From Frisingicoccus caecimuris (GTDB taxonomy: Bacteria > Bacillota > Clostridia > Lachnospirales > Lachnospiraceae), in NCBI RefSeq assembly GCF_004340975.1, contig NZ_SLXA01000003.1, positions 62,001 to 126,000 on the forward strand: 64,000 nt of DNA, written 5' to 3'. The number at the start of each line of letters is the position of its first letter. Positions within the stretch are counted from its first letter, which is position 1. The notes under the pieces were generated by a model. The model was not told where the DNA came from. It did no database searches and was given only the letters and a program-made list of their open reading frames with translations. The translations under genes and the position numbers were made by a program. Of this stretch, positions 36,440-44,327 are shown one piece after another.

Positions 36440-37371
36440 TGGCAGATATAGCAGCTTCCGTTCTGGCAAAGCTGAGAAATAAAGCAAAAGCCTCTGATAT
36501 CAGCTATCAGCAATGCTTACAACTTTTTGTGCAGGAAGAATTTTTGAGAAAGTTATCAAAATCTGGGTGTGAGGATACACTAATACTCAAAGGTGGATTG
36601 TTTATTTATACTCTAACCAATTTTGAAAGTCGAGCTACCATTGATGTCGATTTCCTGCTCCGTGGATACTCTAATTCAATAGATGATGTAAAAGATTTGA
36701 TTTGTAAAATCATCGACACACCGACAGGTAACGATTATATAGAAATGCGAGCAAAAGGCTTTGAGGAAATTTCTCCGCAAAGAAAATATCACGGTATCAG
36801 TACGCAGATTATTGCTCAAATAAAAAATGTGCGTGTGCCGTTTAATGTTGATATAGGCGTGGGTGATACTATAGTCCCCCGTGCCGAAGAACGCACAATC
36901 AACACTCAGCTTCCTGATTTTGAAGCACCTGTAATCAAAACCTATTCTCTTGAAAGCACCATTGCCGAGAAGTTTGATGCCATACTGCAACGCTTTGAAT
37001 TGACAGGCAGAATGAAAGATTTTTATGATATTTATTATCTCTCAAGGACATTCGATTTTGAGGGTGCAAAATTGCAGGCAGCTGTATTTGAAACCTTACA
37101 GCGGCGTGGTACTCCCTATGATAGAGACAGTTTTAAGCGTGTTGTTGCACTTGCCGATGATGAAGATATGCAGAAGCGTTGGAAATTCTTTTTGAAAACC
37201 ATAAAAGAGAACACGCTTGAGTTTTCATTTGTTATTGCGGAAATCCAGACTTTTCTTGAGCCTGTGTTTGATGCGATAGTGAATGAGAAAGAATGGCAAA
37301 ATATCTGGAAAAGCAATGCGAGAAAATGGTCAAATCTGAAGGGAGTTATTGACCGTGACAAGAGCAGTTAA
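36439..37371 (+). CDS. abiEii: AbiEii-type nucleotidyltransferase toxin
   Basis: A 310-residue toxin of the DNA polymerase-beta-like nucleotidyltransferase family. LILKGGLFIY (near 49-58) and TIDVDFLLRG (near 67-76) carry the family's LKGG and the metal-binding DxD. EKFDAILQRFELTGRMKDFYDIYYL, in parts, gives the later catalytic Lys and Asp near 179-203. Members transfer nucleotides to tRNA acceptor stems and stop growth. ATG at 36439 overlaps the antitoxin stop. All key residues are present, so the toxin should be active. Confidence 0.9.
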   Translation: MADIAASVLAKLRNKAKASDISYQQCLQLFVQEEFLRKLSKSGCEDTLILKGGLFIYTLTNFESRATIDVDFLLRGYSNSIDDVKDLICKIIDTPTGNDYIEMRAKGFEEISPQRKYHGISTQIIAQIKNVRVPFNVDIGVGDTIVPRAEERTINTQLPDFEAPVIKTYSLESTIAEKFDAILQRFELTGRMKDFYDIYYLSRTFDFEGAKLQAAVFETLQRRGTPYDRDSFKRVVALADDEDMQKRWKFFLKTIKENTLEFSFVIAEIQTFLEPVFDAIVNEKEWQNIWKSNARKWSNLKGVIDRDKSS

Positions 37372-37944
37372 TGATGCAACATTGCAAAAAGCTGGTGATA
37401 TATACCAGTATCTAATAGCTTTAAGAGATTGCTTTGAATTGAACGATGGCGATACTCTGCAAATTGAGACAAATGGTGATGTGAGCATTATGAATGATGT
37501 GGGTGGTCGCTTTCAGAGAAAAGTAAAACATCATTTTGGTAATAAATCTATTTCGGACAGAGATATAGATTTTTGGAAGACACTTGCAAACTGGTATGTA
37601 GACTATGAGCGTGTAAAAAACTTTTCTAATTATATACTCAGTACTACAGCTACAATTCAAAGTGATTCTTCGTTTCATAGTTGGAATAATAAAAAAAGAC
37701 TGAGAAATTAAAACGCCTAAAAGATATAGGAGCTATCTCTAAGAAAAATGAAGAAACATTCAGGAATCAATATAATAGAATTTTCGGTGACTCTTATGAC
37801 GAAAGTCGTCTTTTGGAAATATTAGATAACTTTACGATTGAAGCTGCCAAAACTTCAATAGACGGTATTAGAAGAAGCAGTAAATACTCTTTGCCGTTTA
37901 CTAATTGCCTATCCTCCTACGGTGATAAAAACAATTTAGCATAA
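37355..37944 (+). pseudogene. Frameshifted and truncated nuclease-like gene (DUF4297-like)
   Basis: GTG at 37355 has GGGAG upstream and overlaps the end of abiEii. The first 115 residues (AGDIYQYLIALRDCFE, LQIETNGDVSIM, FQRKVKHHFG) have the E, D and xK spacing of a PD-(D/E)XK nuclease as in DUF4297/Cap4-type proteins. After the A-run near 37689-37696 the frame is lost, stopping at 37711, and the coherent continuation (KRLKDIGAISKKNEETF) goes on in another frame to TAA at 37942. One base of indel in the A-run explains this. The end is also short for a full nuclease-effector. Probably a broken third gene of the abiE block. Confidence 0.6.
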
Positions 37945-37986
37945 GGGGATACTAATTCTAAATAGTATAAGAAATAACTTTCACCG

Positions 37987-38000
37987 CATGTGGAAACGGT
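37987..38000 (+). repeat. rlmD core repeat, copy 4 (diverged)
   Basis: CATGTGGAAACGGT, 12 of 14 bases as in copies 1-3, still coding HVETV. Confidence 0.65.
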
Positions 38001-38115
38001 CTGCCTCTTGAGCAACCGAAAATCAAAACCTGATACTTATATATAATTGAGTCTGGATATGGAAGATTACTATAGAATCAAAGATGCAGAGAAGGAAAAG
38101 AACAAGACATCATAA
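37987..38115 (+). pseudogene. Decayed rlmD C-terminal tail, type C
   Basis: The frame reads HVETVCLLSNRKSKPDTYI, then one TAA, then LSLDMEDYYRIKDAEKEKNK and a stop at 38113-38115. This is a third kind of rlmD end with one in-frame stop. As the outermost and most decayed copy it may be the oldest, perhaps the original chromosomal end of rlmD. Confidence 0.55.
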
Positions 38116-38383
38116 TTAAACAGGACTATAGGGAGAGTTGCTGATGTGCGGAAGTGTTGGCAGCTCTTTTGCGTTTTCGGGAAAAATTTGAAAATTAGTG
38201 GCTATTTGATTGTTAGAGTGTGATAGTAAGAAAGGCGGATGATAAGGATGAGATTTAGAGATGTATTCATGAAAGCAATATTTCCAATGGTACTATTGAT
38301 GGCGTGGGTCTGACTGGCCTCTTTCATTTTTTCAGAACATTCCCGGAAGCTCAGGGTGGTTTGACTTGCTTATTCGGTATCAA
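38116..38383 (+). other. Gene-poor stretch with a possible frameshifted 45-residue ORF
   Basis: ATG at 38248 (after AAGG) gives 21 hydrophobic residues to TGA; in another frame the sequence continues GLFHFFRTFPEAQGGLTCLFGIN to a TAA at 38385-38387. Together these look like one small membrane protein broken by a base change. Otherwise nothing is recognised until the operator array at 38384. Confidence 0.3.
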
Positions 38384-38437
38384 TTAAGGTTAATTTAAGA
38401 TTACGCAAAGAACACATTAAGGACACGATGATATACT
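38384..38437 (+). promoter_or_regulatory. Phased operator array and promoter of the two-component operon
   Basis: Units of the form TTAAGRTTA start at 38384 (TTAAGGTTA), 38395 (TTAAGATTA), 38406 (weak, CAAAGAACA) and 38417 (TTAAGGACA), each exactly 11 bp apart. A -10 TATACT lies at 38432-38437, 15 bases after the start of the last unit. This is the build expected for an OmpR-family regulator that binds as tandem dimers and replaces the -35. The same layout occurs at 40591-40644. Confidence 0.6.
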
Positions 38438-38490
38438 TTACAGATTAGAATGATAAAAACAAATGTCACAGTTGGGAAGGTGGATATGAG

Positions 38491-39195
38491 ATGAATGAAT
38501 ATAGAATCATGCTCGTTGATGATGAGGTGGATATTTTAAATCTGCTTGAAAAAGCTCTCAACAGAGAAGGGTATTACGATATTACGAAAGTTGATAACGG
38601 GCTTGATGCAGTAAGTATCTGCAAGCAAATTCAGCCGGATGTTATTATTCTGGATATTATGCTTCCGGGGATTGACGGCTATGAAGTATGCAAACGAATC
38701 CGGCAGTTCTCACATTGTCCAATCTTGTTCCTTTCCTCTAAGAATGATGAATTAGATAAAATACTTGGTCTGGCTGTTGGCGGGGATGACTATGTAACAA
38801 AACCGTTTAGCCCGAAAGAAGTGGCATATAGAGTTAAGGCACAATTGCGCCGTGCTGAATATAAACAGGAACCAGTACAGAAGCATATCATCACGATTGG
38901 AGAATTAGTAATCGATCCAGAGGGCTGCCGGGTTATGAAGAATGAAAAAGAATTGGAACTTACTGCCCGAGAGTTTGAAATTCTGCATTATCTGTCACAA
39001 AATATTGGACGGGTGATCAGCCGTGAGCGTTTATATGAAGCAGTTTGGGGAGAGGACGGCTTCGGCTGTGATAATACAATCATGGTGCATATCCGGCATC
39101 TGCGCGAGAAGCTGGAGGACAACCCTACAAAGCCACAATACATTATTACGATGAAAGGCTTGGGCTACAAGTTGGTGAACCCTTATGAAAAGTAA
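38491..39195 (+). CDS. OmpR/VanR-family response regulator
   Basis: A 234-residue regulator. Receiver domain (1-120) has D10-D11, phosphoacceptor D55 in VIILDIMLPGIDGYEV, and the Lys in VTKPFSPKE. The C-terminal winged-helix domain (130-234) has ELTAREFEILHYL and ENIGRVISRERLYEAVW-like segments, ending YIITMKGLGYKLV. It overlaps the kinase gene by 11 bases. It probably activates its own operon and the ABC transporter next door through the matching 11-bp-phased arrays. Confidence 0.93.
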   Translation: MNEYRIMLVDDEVDILNLLEKALNREGYYDITKVDNGLDAVSICKQIQPDVIILDIMLPGIDGYEVCKRIRQFSHCPILFLSSKNDELDKILGLAVGGDDYVTKPFSPKEVAYRVKAQLRRAEYKQEPVQKHIITIGELVIDPEGCRVMKNEKELELTAREFEILHYLSQNIGRVISRERLYEAVWGEDGFGCDNTIMVHIRHLREKLEDNPTKPQYIITMKGLGYKLVNPYEK

Positions 39196-40594
39196 ACACA
39201 AGATGAATCCTCTTTTGAGAATATTCGTTTTTCTTTGTTCTCTGGTATTATTGGCTGCTGTTGCGGCAATCGGTCTCTATTATTATCTTTTTTCGATTCC
39301 CGAACCGGAGGGCTTGAGTTTGGCTAACTGGCCGAACCGTTTTACAGAGAATTTTTCTGCCTGGATTGAATATGAGGATGGGGAACTGAAAATAGAAGAC
39401 ATAGGGCTGGAACGACTGGACGAATACGGTTTATGGATTCAGGTGATTGATGAATCCGGGCAGGAAATTTTCTCTTATCATAAGCCGGAGAACTACCCGA
39501 CAAGCTACTCTGTGTCTGAATTGATCGCATTTGGAACGAGTGGTTACGAGAATGGAAATACAGTTTTTGTGAGCAGCTATGAAACGTCCGGGGAAGTCTA
39601 TAACTATCTTGTTGGATTCCCCTACCCCATTGGAAAATATATGCTGTACTATAATGGTGAGACCGTCGGGCGTCTTTCACCTATATTCCGTATGGCGATA
39701 TTTTTTGTCCTCTGTGTGGTTGCTGCCGCATTTCTTGTCTATGGCTTTTGGCTTACCCGTCAGATGGGAAAAATCACAAGAGGCATCGAAAGTATTTCAC
39801 TCCGCACCTATCGGTCTTCACAGGAAAAAGGCATCTTCAGCAGCATTTATGCCGCACTAAACAAAATGGATACGGAGATTCAGCGGAGTGACCAGCTCAA
39901 AGAAAGTACAGAGCGGGCACGTCAGGAATGGATTACTAACATTACACATGATCTGAAAACGCCGCTATCTCCTGTTAAGGGTTATGCGGAATTACTTGCG
40001 GATGGTGCCGCAGCGGAAAGCCAGACCGTACAGGAATATGGTTCTATTATTCTGAAAAATGTCGATCATGTAGAAAAACTGATAAATGATTTGAAGCTGA
40101 CCTACCAACTGGATTCCGGGGCCTTTCCATTTCACCCCAGGCAGGTACGTTTGGTGCGTTATCTAAGGGAGTTAGTGATTGATATTACAAACGACCCGAC
40201 CTATTCCGGCCGTGATTTAGAATTTGAAAGTAATTTGCCGGAGTTTACTTCTGCGGTTGACCCCGACCTGTTCCGGCGGGCGGTTCAAAATCTGATTGTC
40301 AATGCACTGGTTCATAATCCCCCGGAAACGAAAGTGACCATATCCATTACAAAAGCACAGGAAAGTGGTATTCACATCTCTATCCGGGACAATGGTGTGG
40401 GTATGAGCGAGGAAGAACAATCGAACCTGTTTAATCGGTATTATCGGGGAACAAATACCAAAGAAAAGCCAGAGGGCAGTGGCCTTGGCCTGGCAATCGC
40501 AAAGCAGATTGTCACACTCCACGGCGGAGATATTGTAGTTAAGAGTAAGCCAGGCGAGGGTACGGAATTTTTAATTCTGGTCCCTGCAAATTAA
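39185..40594 (+). CDS. Sensor histidine kinase
   Basis: A 469-residue membrane kinase with two membrane segments (about residues 10-32 and 166-188) and a 130-residue external domain between them rich in acidic and aromatic residues. The H-box is ITHDLKTPLSPVKGYAELL (His near 257), then N-box NLIVNALVHNP, G1 DNGVGMS and G2 GSGLGLAIAK. It phosphorylates the response regulator upstream. Operon with an ABC exporter downstream recalls systems that sense antimicrobial peptides or cell-wall antibiotics, but the signal is unknown. Confidence 0.92.
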   Translation: MKSKHKMNPLLRIFVFLCSLVLLAAVAAIGLYYYLFSIPEPEGLSLANWPNRFTENFSAWIEYEDGELKIEDIGLERLDEYGLWIQVIDESGQEIFSYHKPENYPTSYSVSELIAFGTSGYENGNTVFVSSYETSGEVYNYLVGFPYPIGKYMLYYNGETVGRLSPIFRMAIFFVLCVVAAAFLVYGFWLTRQMGKITRGIESISLRTYRSSQEKGIFSSIYAALNKMDTEIQRSDQLKESTERARQEWITNITHDLKTPLSPVKGYAELLADGAAAESQTVQEYGSIILKNVDHVEKLINDLKLTYQLDSGAFPFHPRQVRLVRYLRELVIDITNDPTYSGRDLEFESNLPEFTSAVDPDLFRRAVQNLIVNALVHNPPETKVTISITKAQESGIHISIRDNGVGMSEEEQSNLFNRYYRGTNTKEKPEGSGLGLAIAKQIVTLHGGDIVVKSKPGEGTEFLILVPAN

Positions 40595-40644
40595 GATGAA
40601 ATTAAGATACGGAGAAGCCAGCGATAAGATGGATGGTTTATGCT
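40591..40644 (+). promoter_or_regulatory. Phased operator array and promoter of the ABC transporter
   Basis: Units start at 40591 (TTAAGATGA), 40602 (TTAAGATAC), 40613 (weak) and 40624 (ATAAGATGG), 11 bp apart, with TATGCT at 40639-40644, again 15 bases after the start of the last unit. Spacing and order of strong and weak units equal those before the two-component operon, so one regulator very likely drives both. Confidence 0.58.
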
Positions 40645-40668
40645 GTAAGCATAGATCATCCATCTTTT
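40626..40668 (+). terminator. Terminator-like hairpin after the kinase gene
   Basis: AAGATGGATG (40626-40635) pairs with CATCCATCTT (40657-40666), with an inner TATGCT/AGCATA stem, followed by TTTT. It would end the two-component transcript and overlaps the transporter promoter, keeping the two transcripts apart. Confidence 0.6.
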
Positions 40669-40706
40669 ATAATGTGATCTAAATAACAACCAACAGGAGG
40701 TTTTGT

Positions 40707-41609
40707 ATGGAACTGCAATTACAGCATTTGTGCAAGCAATATGGAAGCAAATGTGCCGTTGACGATATAAGCGTCAATTTAGTTCCTGGCGTGTATGGCT
40801 TGCTTGGCGCAAATGGAGCGGGAAAAACGACTTTGATGCGAATGATCTGCGGCATTTTGAAGCCTACTTCCGGCAGCATCCGTCTGAATGGAAAGACCAT
40901 GCAGGAATTGGGAGAACAGTATTATACTCATTTGGGTTATATGCCCCAGGACTTTGGTTTCTATCCTGATTTTACGGCCCGCGAGTTTATGCTTTATATG
41001 GCGGCAGTGAAAGGTCTCAGCTCGAAAGAAGCCAGAACAAAAACGGAAAAGCTGCTGGATATGGTCAACCTGCATGATATGGCGGATAAGAAAATCAAGT
41101 CTTATTCTGGTGGCATGAAGCAGCGCTTGGGTATTGCCCAGACTGAACTGAATGATCCGTCAATTTTGATTTTGGATGAACCAACGGCGGGGCTTGACCC
41201 GAAAGAACGGGTACGATTCCGCAACATTATTTCAGACTTTGCAAAGGAAAAGATCGTGATTCTGTCAACGCATATTGTTTCCGATGTTTCCTATATTGCA
41301 GACGCAATTTTGATGATGAAGCAGGGACGCTTCTTACTGCAAGAACCAATGTCTACGGTTACTGACGGTATCCGGGGTAAAGTATGGGAAGTTTTAGTTG
41401 ATGACCGGAGGGCTGATGAATATAGCAGGCGATTTTGCGTTGTCAATCTGCACCACGAAAACAATAAAGTGCGCTTGCGAATCGTGAATGAAGCAGCTCC
41501 GGCGGCAGATGCCTACACCGTTGAACCGAGTTTGGAAGATTTATTCCTGTACCATTTTGGCGAAGAAGTGCAGAACGAAAGGGGTGGATATGATGAAAAC
41601 GCTGGTTAA
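40707..41609 (+). CDS. ABC transporter ATP-binding protein
   Basis: A 300-residue exporter ATPase. Walker A is GANGAGKTTLM (near 34), signature SYSGGMKQRLGIA (near 134), Walker B ILILDEPTAGLD, switch His in LSTHIVSD. The C-terminal 80 residues form the usual exporter-NBD extension. ACAGGAGG precedes the ATG. It overlaps the permease gene by about 20 bases, and its promoter carries the same operator array as the two-component operon. Confidence 0.93.
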   Translation: MELQLQHLCKQYGSKCAVDDISVNLVPGVYGLLGANGAGKTTLMRMICGILKPTSGSIRLNGKTMQELGEQYYTHLGYMPQDFGFYPDFTAREFMLYMAAVKGLSSKEARTKTEKLLDMVNLHDMADKKIKSYSGGMKQRLGIAQTELNDPSILILDEPTAGLDPKERVRFRNIISDFAKEKIVILSTHIVSDVSYIADAILMMKQGRFLLQEPMSTVTDGIRGKVWEVLVDDRRADEYSRRFCVVNLHHENNKVRLRIVNEAAPAADAYTVEPSLEDLFLYHFGEEVQNERGGYDENAG

Positions 41610-42825
41610 GTATGAGTTTTTGAAAATTCTGCGTAAGAAATCTACGTTTATTGTGATGACCGTCAGCCTGTTATTAACGGTTTTTCTTTTTGGCCTGCCG
41701 ATTTTGCAGTATCAGACCTACAATGCGGATGGAGTAATCAAGGGCCTGGATGGTATTGCTTATACAAAGGAGCAGTATTCGCAGATTTCCGTTCCTCTGA
41801 CGGATGAATACATTAGCGAAACAATCCGTGAAGTACAGGAGCTTTTTGAAAATCCTGATAATGTGGGATTTGACGGAACAGATCAGTTTTTAATTGGAGA
41901 TGCGTACTGGAATGATATAGCACCACGGGAAGAACTGTTAAAAACGATTGCATCCACCTATGCTGCCCCTGGAGTAACGGCCTGGTATAGTAGCCTGCCG
42001 GATGTGGATATAGCGAACGGCGCAAACTTCTATCAGGCAAGGGAGGAAAAAATAGCTGCTCTGTTAAATGATTCGTCCCGTGGATTGTCTGATGAACAGA
42101 AAGAATACTGGCAGAATATGAACAGCCAGGTAGAAACACCATTCCAGTATGGATATTATGAGGGATGGCTTACCATTAATACCTGTTTTGAACTGTTAAT
42201 GTTCGCAATAGTGGCTGTTTGCATTGTCCTTGCGCCCGTATTTTCCGGCGAGTATCAGGCTGGAACAGATGCGGTCATTTTGTCGGGCAAGTATGGAAAA
42301 ACAAAATTGACGACTGCAAAGATCATTGCATCCTACCTGTTTGGGCTTCTTGCATTTACCATTCATATCCTTGTGGCCTTTGGATTGCCCCTTGCGGCGT
42401 TTGGCGTGGATGGCTGGAATCTTCCCATGCAGATTGCAGGTACATCAATCCCTTATCCATTTACATTCCTGCAGGGAATCCTGGTCAATCTGGGCGTGAT
42501 TTACTTTGTCCTGTTTGCCATGATTGGTCTGACACTGGTACTTTCCTCAAAGATGAGAAGTCCTTATCTTGTGTTGATCGTACTTGTGCCTGTGCTGTTT
42601 ATTCCAATGTTTCTTTCTGCAAACGGAACAACAGGCGTTTACAATTTAACTTTGTTCCTGCTGCCTTACTACGCGGTTCAGCCTCAATTTGGCTCTTATA
42701 TTTCCTATCAATTAGGCAGCTTGGTACTGGACGCATTTTCCACAAGGACAATTTTGTATGCGGTACTGACTGTTTGTATGCTTCCTCTTGCAAAGCTGGG
42801 CTTTAAAAAGCATCAAGTTTTATAA
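41590..42825 (+). CDS. ABC-2 family transporter permease
   Basis: A 411-residue membrane protein. One hydrophobic segment near residues 18-38 is followed by an external region of about 150 residues (40-195) and then five or six segments from about 205 to 400. This pattern is that of ABC-2 permeases with a large extracellular loop, often used to export or expel peptides and antibiotics. ATG at 41590 follows GGGGTGG; a second ATG is the next codon. Partner of the preceding ATPase. Confidence 0.87.
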   Translation: MMKTLVKYEFLKILRKKSTFIVMTVSLLLTVFLFGLPILQYQTYNADGVIKGLDGIAYTKEQYSQISVPLTDEYISETIREVQELFENPDNVGFDGTDQFLIGDAYWNDIAPREELLKTIASTYAAPGVTAWYSSLPDVDIANGANFYQAREEKIAALLNDSSRGLSDEQKEYWQNMNSQVETPFQYGYYEGWLTINTCFELLMFAIVAVCIVLAPVFSGEYQAGTDAVILSGKYGKTKLTTAKIIASYLFGLLAFTIHILVAFGLPLAAFGVDGWNLPMQIAGTSIPYPFTFLQGILVNLGVIYFVLFAMIGLTLVLSSKMRSPYLVLIVLVPVLFIPMFLSANGTTGVYNLTLFLLPYYAVQPQFGSYISYQLGSLVLDAFSTRTILYAVLTVCMLPLAKLGFKKHQVL

Positions 42826-42837
42826 GGAGGCATGAAT

Positions 42838-42912
42838 GTGAATAGAAAGAGATTGATAATCAACGGTTCGGTCTTGGCGATAATCGTTATTGTTGCGTGT
42901 AAAAGATTTTAA
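42838..42912 (+). pseudogene. Truncated lipoprotein-like gene
   Basis: GTG at 42838, 7 bases after AAGGAGG, opens a signal-peptide-like stretch (basic start, hydrophobic GSVLAIIVIVAC, Cys at residue 21) but ends after 24 residues. It looks like the start of a third transporter-operon gene for a lipoprotein or membrane-fusion protein, cut off where a different block joins. Confidence 0.45.
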
Positions 42913-42972
42913 ACTTGAAACATGCCTGGGAGTTTATTTTGGACCGTGATGTAATTGCCAGCTTGTTCCGAC

Positions 42973-43050
42973 TACTATCATGTAGTTCATGGACATACGG
43001 CAGCAGAATTCTCTAAGATGAATAAATCAGGCTTATCCATGGAAAAATAA
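42973..43050 (+). pseudogene. Short relic resembling the RhuM His motif
   Basis: A frame gives YYHVVHGHTAAEFS, very like HYAAHGHTAAEV of the RhuM protein at 34191, and stops soon after. Only about ten residues agree, so this is a weak sign of a second, mostly deleted rhuM gene. Confidence 0.3.
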
Positions 43051-43074
43051 GTATTATTTTTTCATGGAGATAAG
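43032..43074. terminator. Long inverted repeat just before the tocopherol-cyclase-like gene
   Basis: CTTATC-CATG-AAAAATAA on the left pairs with TTATTTTT-CATG-GATAAG on the right around a 3-base loop, with small mismatches. It has T runs on both strands and could terminate either way. Its right arm contains the GGAG that serves as ribosome site for the gene at 43078, so folding would also hide that start. Confidence 0.5.
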
Positions 43075-43077
43075 CAT

Positions 43078-43923
43078 ATGTATAATTCTTTTTTTGGCTG
43101 GTATTTAAAATGTCAATCTGATACACAGACCTTAGCGGTGATACCTGCCGTTCACAACAAAGGGAACAAACGCACCTGCTCTATTCAGGTCATTACGGAT
43201 AATGACGCCTGGACAGTTATGTTTAGTGCAGATTTATTTCGACGGACAAGAAGGAATATTTTTATTGGAGAAAATCAATTTGGTGAAAAAGGCATTCATC
43301 TGGCAATACAGACATCGCAGTTGACTATTAGGGGAAAGTTGGATTTTGGACCGCTATGTCCGTTAAAATATGATATTATGGGGCCGTTTGCGTTAGTGCC
43401 TTTTATGGAATGCCGCCACAGTGTGCGGAGTATGCGCCATTCGGTCAGGGGAAATGTGTGTATTAATGGACAAAAATATTCTTTTCGGAATGCATGGGGA
43501 TATTGGGAAGGAGATCAGGGCCGGTCATTTCCAAAAGAGTATATATGGACGCAGTGCTGTTTCCAAGGTGGGGCTTTAATGTTGTCAGTGGCGGATATTC
43601 CCATGGCAGGGATTCATTTTACCGGTATTATAGGTGCTATATTATGGCTGGGGAAAGAGTACAGGATCGCCACTTATCTGGGAGCCAGAGTTGTTAGAAT
43701 CCAAAACAAGATGGTCCGGATTATACAGGGCAATCTGGAATTGGATGTTCGGCTGTTGGAAGCATCTGAACGGCCTCTTAAGGCTCCGGCCAAGGGAGAC
43801 ATGGTAAGGACAATTCACGAAAGTGCATCCTGCCGGGCTTTTTACAGACTTCGCAAAGAGGGCTGTATTCTGTTTGCTTTCGAAACAGACAAGGCATCTT
43901 TTGAATTTGAATATTTTTCTTGA
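43078..43923 (+). CDS. Tocopherol cyclase-like family protein
   Basis: A 281-residue protein. AWGYWEGDQGRSFPKEYIWTQC near 139-160, given here in parts, together with LSVADIPMAGIHFTGIIGAI, is the core of the tocopherol-cyclase-like Pfam family, a lipocalin-like beta-barrel. In plants and cyanobacteria it makes vitamin E, but bacterial members in Firmicutes have unknown function and probably bind a small lipid. No signal peptide is seen. Flanks are relics, so it seems to be an isolated gene. Confidence 0.75.
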   Translation: MYNSFFGWYLKCQSDTQTLAVIPAVHNKGNKRTCSIQVITDNDAWTVMFSADLFRRTRRNIFIGENQFGEKGIHLAIQTSQLTIRGKLDFGPLCPLKYDIMGPFALVPFMECRHSVRSMRHSVRGNVCINGQKYSFRNAWGYWEGDQGRSFPKEYIWTQCCFQGGALMLSVADIPMAGIHFTGIIGAILWLGKEYRIATYLGARVVRIQNKMVRIIQGNLELDVRLLEASERPLKAPAKGDMVRTIHESASCRAFYRLRKEGCILFAFETDKASFEFEYFS

Positions 43924-44327
43924 TGACGTGGAAGAAAACTTTGCTGAAGATTACGCTCCGAAAATGGAACTATAATACGATATAAGAATCAATCAGTCGC
44001 TTTGCGAAATGTGGGCGGAGACAATTTGACGCCTATGACAGCTTTTTGATGGATGTATCCGGCGGACAGTAAGCAGGTGGAATAGCAAGAAGTGCGGACA
44101 GGATGAAAAAAGAATGTTGATTGTGTATTATTCCGTATCGAATGGCAATGTAAAACGAATTGTGCAGTGTCTGTAAAAAGACTTTTGCCGCTCATGATTG
44201 TCTATAGTCACAGACATTTCCATGGATTTTATAACATCGCTATGCTACAATGAAGTCAGCGATAAACTGGAATTTGTAGGATAGAATCATAAAGTTTTTA
44301 ATGATTCATTTTTGTGAGGGATTCAAA
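43924..44327 (+). other. Decayed stretch with gene fragments
   Basis: No intact gene. Just after the cyclase-like gene a frame reads DDVEENFAEDYAPKMEL and stops, a possible tail of a lost gene. A flavodoxin start follows at 44114. The remainder shows nothing I recognise. Confidence 0.4.
44114..44176 (+). pseudogene. 5' relic of a flavodoxin gene
   Basis: ATG opens MLIVYYSVSNGNVKRIVQ, the first strand and FMN-phosphate loop of a flavodoxin, then stops at TAA after 20 codons. The rest of the gene is missing. Confidence 0.5.

Larger units (their letters stand above)
28491..38115 (+). mobile_element. Stacked accessory island in the 3' end of rlmD
   Basis: Four copies of CATGTTGAGACGGT (or a close variant) at 28491, 32778, 35241 and 37987 bracket three blocks of 4.3, 2.5 and 2.7 kb. 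Right of each copy comes a version of the rlmD C-terminal tail; left of each copy there is no shared sequence. Cargo is AT-rich and defence-like: a DUF262 pair, RhuM, AbiE and a nuclease relic. This is the pattern left by successive site-specific insertions into rlmD, each bringing a replacement 3' end. No recombinase gene is present, so the blocks are either remnants or mobilised from elsewhere. Confidence 0.55.

Noticed and set aside
28491-38115. CRISPR-like array from the recurring rlmD repeats
   Set aside because: Only four copies of 14 bp, kilobases apart, each with coding sequence to its right. No short regular spacers.
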